From contig JACKPA010000018.1 of NCBI GenBank assembly GCA_024233865.1, positions 82,522 to 146,521 on the forward strand: DNA of 64,000 nt, written 5' to 3'. This stretch comes from Leptospiraceae bacterium (GTDB lineage Bacteria > Spirochaetota > Leptospiria > Leptospirales > Leptospiraceae). The notes under the pieces are model-generated. The model saw nothing but the letters and a program-made list of their open reading frames with translations. It did not search any database and was not told where the DNA came from. Shown here piece after piece: positions 32,655 through 42,312 of this stretch (position 1 is its first letter; each line of letters starts with the position of its first letter). The position numbers and the translations under genes were made by a program.

Positions 32655-34826
32655 ATGCGAGAATACGTAAATAACTTAATAAATAAATTATTAGAAAGTT
32701 GGATTGTAAAAAAATTCAATGGTTTGAATATTGCAGACAAAATTAATGTAACTGTTTGTTCCATTATTGTTATTACTTTTATCATACTATTTCCTACCAC
32801 ATTAAGCAAGTTTTATACCATTAGTTTGGAATCGTCTGAAAACTATATTAAAGAAGTTTCCAAACACAATTCAAGGCTTGTTTTGGAAAAACTCATTCAA
32901 GTCGAATCTACCGGAAATTTTTTAATTACACAAATAGCTTCAAATTCCAGGACTATAGACAGGCAAAATGTAATCGGATTACTAAAAGATGCTCTAAAAA
33001 GTCAACCAAATATCTACAGCATTGGAATGGTTTTTGAACCAAATATGTTTGACGGACAAGATGATAAATACTATAACAAAGAGGGAAGCAATCATCTAGG
33101 TCAATTTATGCCTTATATATTTAGGAATGGCAATTCATTTAAAGTATCTCTAGCCATAGACGGTTTATCTGCTGGGAAAAAGAGGTTTTGGTACAACGTT
33201 CCCAAAGAAACAAAAAAAATCTATCTAGCCGAACCAGCCTATTATCATATTGCAGGAAAAAGTGTTTTGATGACTGCAATTTGTATTCCGATACTGGACT
33301 TAAAAGGTGAGTTTCGTGGAGTATTGGTTCTGGATATTGAGCTATCCTACATCCAACAACTGATCGAAAAAAACAGACCTTTAGGTGGATACTTATCTAT
33401 CCTTACGGAAAAAGGAACAATCATTGCTCATGGAGCGCAGCCATCTTTAATTACAAAAAATGTTTTAGACCTTGACGAAGAAAATAAGTTTTTTACGGAG
33501 AAAATAGCTAAAGGAGAAGAAATTGTTATCTATCATAAGTCTAGTGAAACCGGTGAAGCTAATTCTTTAAAAGTTTTTATTCCTATAATTTTAGAAAATG
33601 GTAACATACACTGGAGCTTGTCTTCTATTGTTCCCAAAGCAAACATACTTTCTGAGTTTTATTCGATTTTGAGGATTATACTTTTGGTTTCGGTATTATC
33701 CTTTTTAATTATTTATTCCTCTGTTGTTGTTTTAACTCGTTATATCACAAAAAATCTAATTACGGCTTCGGTTCATTTGCGAACCATCGCTATGGGAAAC
33801 TTTAACGAAGCTATTCCACAGAAATATTTTTCTTTGGGTGATGAGGTCGGGACTATCTTTAAGTCTATGAATACCATGCAAAATACAACACGAGACCTTG
33901 TGCTTCAGGTTTTGGAATCGGTTAAGATTGTTGCGAGCTCATCTGAAAAAATGAATATTGCAATCCATGAATTGAATTCACAAACAGATGATATATCTCA
34001 TTCTATGAATCAGCTAACTATGGATATGGAAGCAACTTACAGTTCAACACAAAAAATCAACGATGCATCTAATAAAGTGGAGGAACTGATTCAAAACATT
34101 TCCAAAAGGTCTTTGCATGGCTCTGTCGCAGCAGGAAAGATGAACAAACGAGTCTTGAAGATTAGCCATAGTGCAAAAGAAGCCCAAGATACAACCAACC
34201 AAATCTATAGCACTACAAAAGAAAAGCTAGTCCAAAGTTTGGAAGAATCCAAAGCCGTTGAAAAAATATCTAAGCTCTCCAATGTAATATTGCAAATCAT
34301 TTCTCAGACAAACCTACTTTCTCTCAATGCTGCCATTGAAGCGGAAAGAGCTGGAGATGCCGGAAAAGGCTTTTCCGTTGTAGCAGAAGAAATACGAAAA
34401 CTATCTCAAGACTCACGGAATACGATCCAAGAAATCCAAAAGGTGACAAAAACAGTTATATCTTCTGTTAAAAATCTGTCCAACAGTTCGTTAAAAGTAA
34501 TAGAATTTATTGATTCCAAGGTGATTCCTGATTATAAAAACTTGATTAATATTGGTGAACAATATACAAAAGATATAATCTTTATAGATGATCTGATAAC
34601 GGAAATAAGTACTTCCGGAGAGCAACTCATGAGTTCTTTTGAAAAAATATTATCTTATGTAAACGAAGTTTTTTCCGTAATGCAAGCAGTTACCAACGAA
34701 ACGTTCCGCATCAAAGCAAAAACCAATTCAATTACACTAAAAATCAATGATGTTCAAAAAATGATAGACGACAATGATGATAGCGTCCAAGAATTACAAG
34801 AAATTGTGAAAAAGTTTCAATTTTAA
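32655..34826 (+). CDS. Methyl-accepting chemotaxis protein with Cache sensor
   Basis: A 723-residue chemoreceptor: a membrane helix near 33-55, a large extracytoplasmic dCache-type sensor (about 60-330), a second membrane helix near 340-362, a HAMP-like region (about 365-415), and the cytoplasmic signalling helix bundle. The kinase-contact hairpin with LLSLNAAIEAERAGDAGKGF is near residues 553-572, the universal MCP tip. It senses a small molecule outside the membrane and controls CheA activity and so rotation of the periplasmic flagella. No cheW-binding tail or other che gene is in the window. It lies eight bases after the small acidic gene and ends twelve bases before the convergent glutamate dehydrogenase. 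Confidence 0.95.
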   Translation: MREYVNNLINKLLESWIVKKFNGLNIADKINVTVCSIIVITFIILFPTTLSKFYTISLESSENYIKEVSKHNSRLVLEKLIQVESTGNFLITQIASNSRTIDRQNVIGLLKDALKSQPNIYSIGMVFEPNMFDGQDDKYYNKEGSNHLGQFMPYIFRNGNSFKVSLAIDGLSAGKKRFWYNVPKETKKIYLAEPAYYHIAGKSVLMTAICIPILDLKGEFRGVLVLDIELSYIQQLIEKNRPLGGYLSILTEKGTIIAHGAQPSLITKNVLDLDEENKFFTEKIAKGEEIVIYHKSSETGEANSLKVFIPIILENGNIHWSLSSIVPKANILSEFYSILRIILLVSVLSFLIIYSSVVVLTRYITKNLITASVHLRTIAMGNFNEAIPQKYFSLGDEVGTIFKSMNTMQNTTRDLVLQVLESVKIVASSSEKMNIAIHELNSQTDDISHSMNQLTMDMEATYSSTQKINDASNKVEELIQNISKRSLHGSVAAGKMNKRVLKISHSAKEAQDTTNQIYSTTKEKLVQSLEESKAVEKISKLSNVILQIISQTNLLSLNAAIEAERAGDAGKGFSVVAEEIRKLSQDSRNTIQEIQKVTKTVISSVKNLSNSSLKVIEFIDSKVIPDYKNLINIGEQYTKDIIFIDDLITEISTSGEQLMSSFEKILSYVNEVFSVMQAVTNETFRIKAKTNSITLKINDVQKMIDDNDDSVQELQEIVKKFQF

Positions 34827-34838
34827 ATTTTGTAGAAT

Positions 34839-37800
34839 TTATAATAACCTTTCTAAGATACCTTTTGAATCAGAAGATAATTGTGTATAAAACTTACTTT
34901 TAAATATTTTTTCAGAACTTGTATCAATACTCCATTTTTGTTTAATCTTTTCTCGAATCGAAAATACAAACTCAACCAATTCTTTTTCAAGAGATTTATC
35001 TCTAATTTTCGTCAGTTCGTCCATTAGAAATGGGATTTTGAGTTCATACAAATTATCAAAAATTTCTTTAAACCTTCCTATTTTGTTCTGAGAGTCTGCC
35101 GCAAGAAGTAGGATACCATTTATACCCAAAAAATTGACGTAATAATTCACCACTTGAGTAGTTAAAATTTCCTTTTTTAGAGGATGAGCAAACAAAGAGT
35201 CTTTATAATTATTTTTTACAAGTTTTGGGAAATAATGTAAATACAATTCTTGATAATTTTCCGGTTGAAAAACTCCAACTTCCATAGAATTTGAATAAAG
35301 ATACATTTTGGTATAAGCTAGCAATACACATAAAGCTGGTTTTGGAATATTTTTACTAACCTTTTTCCATTCATCCCAATCATGAAGTGTTGGTGGAATT
35401 TTTTCCGTAGATGGATGTAAAGTACCATTTCTAACCAGAAAAAAAGATGTTTTAATAAAGTCATCCCACCCATTTTTCTCAGTTTCATAATGGTCTATAT
35501 TGATAACAAGGCTTTGCAATGCATTGTTAAGTAATACACTGTTTACTACTTCCTCAGTGACATCTTTTAATATTTTGTTTCTATCTTCCAATGAGTTGAT
35601 AGTTCCTCTTTCTTTTAGATAGTTAAAAAATATCTTTAAGTTAACCTCATGGTCAGATAAATCTACTCCACCGGAATTATCCAAAGCATCAGTATAAATA
35701 TTTCCCCCTTTTATGGCGTATTCTATTCTTCCAAGCTGTGTCAAACCAAGGTTACCTCCCTCAGAAACAACCTTTGCTCGCAGTTCATTTCCATTGATTC
35801 GGTATTCATTGTTTGTTGGGTCTCCTACCTTAGTATTTTCTTCAGATTCCGATTTTACGTACGTTCCGATTCCACCATTGTATAACATGTCAACAGGAGC
35901 TTTCAAAATCGCCTTGATCAAAGCCTCTCCGGAAAGTGTGGATTCCTCTAATCCAAGCACTTTTTGAATTTCACTTGACAATAGAATTGCTTTCTCTGTT
36001 TTATCAAAAATCCCACCGCCCTGGGATAATAGCTCTTTATTATAAAAGTCCCATCCGGAATTTTTGTCCCTAAAAAGCCTCAAGCGTTCTTGATAGCTTT
36101 TTTCTGGGTCTGGGTTTGGATCCAAAAAAATATGTTTATGATTGAATGCTGCCACAAGCTTAAAATACTTACTTTCCAATAGTCCGTTTCCAAATACGTC
36201 CCCTCCCATGTCTCCAATTCCCACAACGGTAATTGATTCTGCTCTAAAATCAACACCCAAATATCGAAACAATCTATCTGCATTTACAAGAGCACCTTTG
36301 GCTGTGATGCCGAGGTCTTTGTGAGAATAGCCCATTGAACCTCCGGAAGCAAATGCATCATCTAACCAGAACCTATTGTCCTGAGATATTGAATTGGCAA
36401 CATCAGAAAAACTAGCAGTCCCCTTATCTGCAGCTACAACCAAATAAGGATCGATTTCATCATAAGCAAACGGTCCATTTGGTTCGGCAAAAGGCAATAT
36501 TTTTTCATGGGTTCTATTGTCCGTAAGAGATAGTAAAGAACTAATATAAGATTTATAAACGTCAATTGGCAGGATGTTTTCTGCTCTATATAGATTATTA
36601 GTAATTACAAAACCTCCTTTGGAACCAACCGGCACAATTAACGTATTTTTTACCATTTGAGTTTTCATAAGAGACAGAATTTCCGTTCTATAATCCGAAG
36701 GTCTGTCAGAAAACCGTAAACCTCCTCTTGCAACAGTTCCTCCTCTCAAATGTATACCTTGGAAGTTTGATGCATAAACAAAAATTTCTCTGTAAGGTCT
36801 TGGTAATGGCAAGGATATAGGAATAGAACTGTCAATTTTATAGGCTACGGAATTTCTATAAACGCCAATTTTATTATGTAATTTATCTTTAGAACCCAGT
36901 CCAAAAAAATTGGTTCTAAGGATGGAAAGAACAGTTGTTCTAAACGAACTTAATACTTCGTCTTCCTTAATGGTTTTTGCTTTATCGGATATTTCTTTAA
37001 GCTCTTTTTCCGATGCAGGTTTGCCATTTTGAAATTTTTTTTGAAAATACTCCCATGCTATAGAACAAAATTCAGGATATTTAACCAATGTATCATTAAA
37101 ATCCGCAACATGAAAAGATGAATTTCCCTGGATACAGTAGTCTCGGACTGACTTTAAAAAGAAAAGTCCATTGGCATCCAAATTTGATTTTGGTAAAACA
37201 CCGGAAAGAGTATCACATGGTAAAGCACCTTTTAGCGTTAGGCTAATTGCTTCTTGCAAGCGGTTGTACAAATTGTCTTTGTCTTCCATGTAATCAAAAA
37301 AGAATTCTGACTTGGCATATTGTTCCCCACCAAACATAAATCTATAAACCCTTTGGGATATGGGAGATAGGGAAAGGCTTGTTAAGGCTGTTACCCATAA
37401 AGACAAAGAGAATTCTAAATTTTTGGTGACAGCATGAATAACAGTGGTGTCATTTCTTAATTGCGTTACATCAATAATAACTCTATCATCTCCAAGATTT
37501 TTAACCAGTTCCAAATCTTGGATAGCTTTTTCCGGACTGTGGGTTGCCTTATAATCTTCCCAATACCCAACATTTAAATCATCAAAGTTTTCATTAAATT
37601 TTTTCTCCCAACAGAGTTTCAACTGATCCATCCAATCCATAAATAGATATTCTATTTGAGAAGCCAGTTCTGGTAATTTGGATTCATCGATGTTAGGGTT
37701 ACGTACTATCAAAAATCCTTCAAAAATCTTATCTCTATAAACTTCATAGTCTTTTAGAGAACAGTTTGGAATTTCTTTTTGGATTAAAAAATATACCTGT

Positions 37801-38831
37801 TTCCATTTTTCCTCTGACCATTTTTTTTCTGGAACAAATGTTATAAATAAAACAAGACCATGGTTTAATAAAACAAAACTAGAGTGAATTTCTGTTCGCA
37901 AAGAATGTTCCATTAGAGAAGAAAAGATTTGCCTATAAAGGTGTTCTGGAATTAAAAACAAAAGTTCTTTTGGCATATAGTTAAACATCATTCGAACAGT
38001 CCTGCCCAAACCGGAATTGTACTGTATGTTTTCTTCTGCTATAAATTTATGAAGATTTCTTTTTAAAATGGGTATATCATTTAAGGCAGAATTTCTGGCT
38101 GCTTGGCTTAGACTTCCCGATAATAACAAGCGATATCCCTGGTTTACAAATGCAAAATAGAAAATATTCCCTTCTCCAATCAAAGACGAATCTTGGGTTT
38201 CCAAACAATATCTACCCGGAGATGGATTATTGGGGAGGGCTTTAATCCAATCAATAACTCTATCATCCGGAATATTTCCTAATCTGAATTCAGTTTTCTC
38301 AGCAGATGAAAGGTAATAAGTTCCTTCCCATACATAGCCTTTTGTTAATAACCATTGGATAAATTCAGAGTATTCTTCACCCCATTTTAATAAGTATTTT
38401 GTATTAATATCGGTAAAAAACAGCTTATAATCATTGATAATGTTTAAAATTTTTATATAAGATGATTGAATGTTAGATATAAGTTTAGATAATAAAACTT
38501 GTTCAATATCATTAATTTCTATATAATACATTTCTTCTTTTTCGGAAGGATGAAAATGTAAACTAATTTTGACGATAATATGTAAAAGATAAAAAATCCT
38601 TCTTAATTTTGCCGTCACAAAAGGTGTTGATTTATAGACAATCATAAGATAAACCGATTTTTTACCATCTTGGGATTCGCTTTCATTGAGGTAAGAATAT
38701 TGAATGGCAATTGGATTTGCCTCTATAGATTGATAGTAATTCCAAAGTCTGGATTCAATAGAATTTTGGTTTTTTCTGTTTGTTTGGTTAAAGCATTTGG
38801 ATAGGGACGAAGTAAAAAATTCTTTATTCAT
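34839..38831 (-). CDS. Large NAD-dependent glutamate dehydrogenase
   Basis: A 1330-residue enzyme of the large NAD-GDH class, which deaminates glutamate to 2-oxoglutarate with NAD. Family motifs are ARGGLRFSDRPSDYRTE near residues 700-716, VGSKGGFVI near 733 (catalytic Lys region), ADKGTASFSDVANSIS near 805-820, and VGIGDMGGDVFGNG near 865-880, the NAD-binding region. It is shorter than the 1,600-residue L_180 form of Proteobacteria and longer than the compact 115-kDa type; its N-terminal regulatory part is reduced. The ATG at 38831 has GGAGG eleven bases before it, whereas the TTG at 38858 has no support. It is monocistronic and convergent with the chemoreceptor. Confidence 0.93.
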   Translation of the reverse strand: MNKEFFTSSLSKCFNQTNRKNQNSIESRLWNYYQSIEANPIAIQYSYLNESESQDGKKSVYLMIVYKSTPFVTAKLRRIFYLLHIIVKISLHFHPSEKEEMYYIEINDIEQVLLSKLISNIQSSYIKILNIINDYKLFFTDINTKYLLKWGEEYSEFIQWLLTKGYVWEGTYYLSSAEKTEFRLGNIPDDRVIDWIKALPNNPSPGRYCLETQDSSLIGEGNIFYFAFVNQGYRLLLSGSLSQAARNSALNDIPILKRNLHKFIAEENIQYNSGLGRTVRMMFNYMPKELLFLIPEHLYRQIFSSLMEHSLRTEIHSSFVLLNHGLVLFITFVPEKKWSEEKWKQVYFLIQKEIPNCSLKDYEVYRDKIFEGFLIVRNPNIDESKLPELASQIEYLFMDWMDQLKLCWEKKFNENFDDLNVGYWEDYKATHSPEKAIQDLELVKNLGDDRVIIDVTQLRNDTTVIHAVTKNLEFSLSLWVTALTSLSLSPISQRVYRFMFGGEQYAKSEFFFDYMEDKDNLYNRLQEAISLTLKGALPCDTLSGVLPKSNLDANGLFFLKSVRDYCIQGNSSFHVADFNDTLVKYPEFCSIAWEYFQKKFQNGKPASEKELKEISDKAKTIKEDEVLSSFRTTVLSILRTNFFGLGSKDKLHNKIGVYRNSVAYKIDSSIPISLPLPRPYREIFVYASNFQGIHLRGGTVARGGLRFSDRPSDYRTEILSLMKTQMVKNTLIVPVGSKGGFVITNNLYRAENILPIDVYKSYISSLLSLTDNRTHEKILPFAEPNGPFAYDEIDPYLVVAADKGTASFSDVANSISQDNRFWLDDAFASGGSMGYSHKDLGITAKGALVNADRLFRYLGVDFRAESITVVGIGDMGGDVFGNGLLESKYFKLVAAFNHKHIFLDPNPDPEKSYQERLRLFRDKNSGWDFYNKELLSQGGGIFDKTEKAILLSSEIQKVLGLEESTLSGEALIKAILKAPVDMLYNGGIGTYVKSESEENTKVGDPTNNEYRINGNELRAKVVSEGGNLGLTQLGRIEYAIKGGNIYTDALDNSGGVDLSDHEVNLKIFFNYLKERGTINSLEDRNKILKDVTEEVVNSVLLNNALQSLVINIDHYETEKNGWDDFIKTSFFLVRNGTLHPSTEKIPPTLHDWDEWKKVSKNIPKPALCVLLAYTKMYLYSNSMEVGVFQPENYQELYLHYFPKLVKNNYKDSLFAHPLKKEILTTQVVNYYVNFLGINGILLLAADSQNKIGRFKEIFDNLYELKIPFLMDELTKIRDKSLEKELVEFVFSIREKIKQKWSIDTSSEKIFKSKFYTQLSSDSKGILERLL

Positions 38832-38920
38832 TGGCGTATTTTTCCTCCACAAATACAACGATAAATAAAAAAAAGAATTGGAGAAAAGAATTTTTATTAA
38901 AAAGACAAAAAAATTTTATA

Positions 38921-40468
38921 TTAAAAATTAGGAGTTAGTTTTCTTATTCTTTGGTTTCCTGTATCTGCAAAATAAACGTTTCCAGCACTATCCACATACA
39001 ACCCCCTAGGACGATAAAGAGGAACAGTTGTAGCGCTCAAATCGCTATCATCCGTAAATCCTTCTTTTCCATTTCCGGCTATTGTATAAATATTTCCTGA
39101 AGATACGTCAATTCTTCGGATTCTACTGTTATATGTATCTGAGATAAATATGTTTCCACTAGAATCAACCGCAACTCCGTAGGGCTGGTTTATTTGAGCT
39201 GATGTAGCTGCACCTTTATCTCCGCTATAGCCTTTTGTTCCGGTGCCGACAACGGTTGAAATATTGTTACTTGTATCTATCTTTCTGATTACGCTATTGT
39301 TATATTCTGCAAAATAAACGTTTCCACTTGAGTCTACGGACACACTAACGGCTGTATCGATATTAGCAGACGTAGCTGCCCCCCCATCTCCACTGTATCC
39401 TCCCGTACCTGTTCCGGCGATAGTGCTAATTGTTGTACCAACTATCTTTCTGATTCGGTCATTTGACAAGTCCGCAATATATAAATTGTTGCTGCTATCT
39501 CCGTATACGCTATAAGGGCTTTGAAGCTGAGCACTCGTAGCTGCTCCACCGTCTCCACTGTATCCTCCTGAACCTGTTCCGGCAATGGTACTAATAGTGG
39601 AACCGGTAATTTTTCTAATTGCGTGGTTTCCAGTATCAGCTATGTATACATTCCCACTACTATCAACATAAACGTCACGAGGTAATTTTAGAGTAGCACT
39701 AGTCGCTGCACCACTATCTCCGGTATAACCGCTTGAGCCCGTACCGGCTATAGTACTCATAGTACCTCCGCTATCAATCTTTCTTATGCGGTAGTTAAAG
39801 GTATCGGCTATATATATATTACTGCTTGAGTCTACATAAACGCCATAAGGATTATTTAGGGTTGCACTAGTCGCTGCGCCTCCATCTCCGGTAAAGCTAC
39901 CATTTCCGTTTCCTGCTAGAGTTGTTATCCCATAGCTATAAATTACACTATCTCCATTTGAGGTGTAAATTGCTTTATTTTCAGCAGTGTCTTTTATAAT
40001 TATATTAAAATAGTATTGGCTACCGGAAGATAATCCGCTTGGAGTGAAGGTTGTAACTTGTAAAGTAGTTGTTTTATACTTTTCCCATGTCCAATTAGAT
40101 GTCCAATCTTGTGCTACGGTTCCATTTGCCTCTGCATCATCTACCGTATCCAAATTGTTAGTTGTAGAATAGACAATTTTATACTGAATATCTGCTGCTG
40201 CGGTCTCGTTGTCACTGGCTTGTGCCCAGGTAAGTTTTAGAGAACCCGATGTGTCTTCAAGTAAAATTGTACCTTTACTACCAGGGGTAGGAGAAGTTGT
40301 ATCAGATTTGGATAAAAGTAAGTATAGCATTGCATTCAAGCTTTGGTAGTCAGTTGTATCTTCTGCGGGAGTTAATCCCAAAGCTACCAGAACATACCCA
40401 CAATTAGCCACCGAAAAAGAAGCAATGGTTATAAATAAAATGAATAAAAACTTATTTATCTTTCGCAT
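38921..40468 (-). CDS. NHL-repeat beta-propeller lipoprotein
   Basis: A 515-residue protein with signal peptide and loose lipobox (SVANC, Cys near residue 23). Residues about 60-180 form a fibronectin-like module (KLTWAQASDNETAA ... SSGSQYYFNIIIKD). Then six NHL-type repeats of about 54-57 residues follow, each with GDGGAATSA, P-x-G/S-V, VDSSGN-(I/V)-Y and a final R-I/V-RKI; together they would close a six-bladed propeller. Such propellers bind proteins or sugars at the surface. AAGAGGAAA lies before ATG 40468, preferred over the upstream ATG at 40510. It is probably anchored to the outer membrane. The repeats are alike enough in DNA for recombination to alter their number. Confidence 0.88.
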   Translation of the reverse strand: MRKINKFLFILFITIASFSVANCGYVLVALGLTPAEDTTDYQSLNAMLYLLLSKSDTTSPTPGSKGTILLEDTSGSLKLTWAQASDNETAAADIQYKIVYSTTNNLDTVDDAEANGTVAQDWTSNWTWEKYKTTTLQVTTFTPSGLSSGSQYYFNIIIKDTAENKAIYTSNGDSVIYSYGITTLAGNGNGSFTGDGGAATSATLNNPYGVYVDSSSNIYIADTFNYRIRKIDSGGTMSTIAGTGSSGYTGDSGAATSATLKLPRDVYVDSSGNVYIADTGNHAIRKITGSTISTIAGTGSGGYSGDGGAATSAQLQSPYSVYGDSSNNLYIADLSNDRIRKIVGTTISTIAGTGTGGYSGDGGAATSANIDTAVSVSVDSSGNVYFAEYNNSVIRKIDTSNNISTVVGTGTKGYSGDKGAATSAQINQPYGVAVDSSGNIFISDTYNSRIRRIDVSSGNIYTIAGNGKEGFTDDSDLSATTVPLYRPRGLYVDSAGNVYFADTGNQRIRKLTPNF

Positions 40469-40645
40469 AGTCAATTTCCTCTTATTTTTACAAGTTATTC
40501 TCTTGAACAAAAGCCATTTATAATTTTAACATTTGTTAGAGTTAGTATTTTCAATTTTTCAAAGTTTTTTTACCTAATTAATTTGACTCTTTTTTGAATT
40601 AAATTCTATAATAGGATTAGAATAAAATCAAGAAAAAATAAATAT

Positions 40646-41437
40646 TTATTTTAGCATAATATCTGCTATCTGCTGTACCAGATTTTTGGGAAGAACATCC
40701 AAGAGTGTTGTTAAGGATTTATTTGCTAAACCGGGAATGCAAATAGATTGCTCTCTTTCAAGAGCTTCTAAGGATTCCTTAACAACATCCGCAGCATCCA
40801 TCCATAAAAAACCAGGAATTTTTGATTCGTCAAAATTGGCTCTAGTCTGAAATTCGGTTTTTGTAAAACCAGGGCATAAGGTTTGTAAAACAATACCGGA
40901 ATCTTTGTACTCTTTGTGTATTGCTTCCGTAAAACTTCTCACAAAAGATTTAGTAGCTGCATAAGTAGCGTTATAAGGAGCAGGTAAAAACCCGGCAATA
41001 GAGGCAACATTAATAATTGCACCACCTATTTTGCTTTTAAAATTTGTTAGTGCAGCATGTGTTAATCGAACCAAAGCAACAATATTAAGATTAATTTGGT
41101 TAATTTCTTGATCAATTTTTAAATCTACAAATTTTCCCGTTGTTCCGTAACCAGCATTGTTTACCAATAGGGATAAATTCTTATCAGTTGTCACCATTTT
41201 TACAATTTTTTTAAGGTCAGTAGATTTTGTTAAATCTGCTTCGATAATATCTACCTTGGAATCGGAATTTTTTTTTATATCTTCTGCCAATTGATTTAAT
41301 CTTTCTGTATCTCTTGCAATAATTACGATATCATGGTCTTTTGCTAATTTTTTTGCAAATGCAGCTCCTATTCCGCTAGAAGCACCGGTTATATAAGCTT
41401 TGTTTGGTTCTATTTTTTGTTCTAGAGTAATATTCAT
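40646..41437 (-). CDS. Short-chain dehydrogenase/reductase (classical SDR)
   Basis: A 263-residue oxidoreductase with the classical SDR signatures: TGASSGIG cofactor loop near residues 18-25, NNAG near 95, the catalytic Ser in NVASIAG near 143, and YAATK (Tyr and Lys) near 158-162. An Arg after the second strand (IIARD) favours NADPH. The C-terminus, with LEREQSICIPG and DVLPKNLVQQ, resembles the subgroup annotated as DltE or YdfG-like short-chain reductases, but the substrate cannot be told. ATG 41437 is preferred over TTG 41491, since the fold begins directly after it. It is not tightly linked to its neighbours. Confidence 0.92.
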   Translation of the reverse strand: MNITLEQKIEPNKAYITGASSGIGAAFAKKLAKDHDIVIIARDTERLNQLAEDIKKNSDSKVDIIEADLTKSTDLKKIVKMVTTDKNLSLLVNNAGYGTTGKFVDLKIDQEINQINLNIVALVRLTHAALTNFKSKIGGAIINVASIAGFLPAPYNATYAATKSFVRSFTEAIHKEYKDSGIVLQTLCPGFTKTEFQTRANFDESKIPGFLWMDAADVVKESLEALEREQSICIPGLANKSLTTLLDVLPKNLVQQIADIMLK

Positions 41438-41504
41438 AGTAAATTCATAGTTAAAGTGGCTTTGTTTTATTTCAAAATATTTTTTAAACAAATATAAAGA
41501 TTTT

Positions 41505-42293
41505 TTAAAATTTCATACCTATTCCCAAAAGGGCGATTTTGTTAGGGGCTGTAATTAATTTATTGTAGCTTTCACCTCTAAATTTAAAATCTAAAAATTC
41601 AATTTCTCCTTCAAAAAATGTAAAAAAAGATGAAAAGTTCAATTGTATTCCTATTTTTGTGGAGCCTTTTGTAACATTGCATTTGGTGTTTCCGGAACAT
41701 AAGCCGTAACCAACCCCGATTCCTAAATAGGGATCAATCAAACCGTTTCCCAAAACATGATAATTGATCCCTAATCCGATAGTATCCGTTTGCAACTTTG
41801 CAATGTCCGAGGAATAAGATTTGTTAGACAAAACGCTAAGTCCTAGTAATATGCTATAAAATGAATTAGAAGAATAGCTGCTTAATTGCTGTAATTCGTA
41901 AAAAGGTATAAATTTATCTGCCGGATGGTTGGAAGCCTTAATTTTAAAGGTAGTATTTGTATAATCAAAGGCAAATCCAATGGAAGGATTCATCCTATAT
42001 TCGGCTCCTATTCTAATGGGTGTTGTTTCGGTCCTGTATATGGTTTTGTAATCAGTGGAAAGAACCGCCAGCGATTTAAAAATCGTAGAGTCTGTATTAA
42101 TACTAAGAATCGCATGGTTTGTTAGAGTAGACTGTGCATGATAACTTGAGCCTGCTCTTTGAATTTCACCTGTTCCTCCGGCAAAGAAAATATACCATTT
42201 GCTTTTTTCTGTTTCTTCAGCTTTTAAAGAATTTCCCAAAAAAGGAATTAATAGAATAAAAAGGAAAAATTGGATTATTTTTTTGTTTTTCAT
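41505..42293 (-). CDS. Predicted outer-membrane beta-barrel protein
   Basis: A 262-residue protein with a signal peptide (MKNKKIIQFFLFILLIPFLGNSLKA, cleavage near residue 25) and then alternating amphipathic strands. It ends NKIALLGIGMKF, with the C-terminal Phe usual for outer-membrane barrels. Strands such as PYLGIGVGYGLCSG and IGFAFDYTNTTFKI resemble eight-stranded OmpW- or OmpA-like barrels, but I cannot assign a family. Two Cys (GLCSGNTKC) could form a disulfide loop. ATG 42293 is chosen because the 12 residues before it are not part of the signal peptide. It follows the SBBP lipoprotein gene by 19 bases and is probably co-transcribed. Confidence 0.75.
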   Translation of the reverse strand: MKNKKIIQFFLFILLIPFLGNSLKAEETEKSKWYIFFAGGTGEIQRAGSSYHAQSTLTNHAILSINTDSTIFKSLAVLSTDYKTIYRTETTPIRIGAEYRMNPSIGFAFDYTNTTFKIKASNHPADKFIPFYELQQLSSYSSNSFYSILLGLSVLSNKSYSSDIAKLQTDTIGLGINYHVLGNGLIDPYLGIGVGYGLCSGNTKCNVTKGSTKIGIQLNFSSFFTFFEGEIEFLDFKFRGESYNKLITAPNKIALLGIGMKF

Positions 42294-42312
42294 TTTGTAT
42301 GCCTTTATAAGA

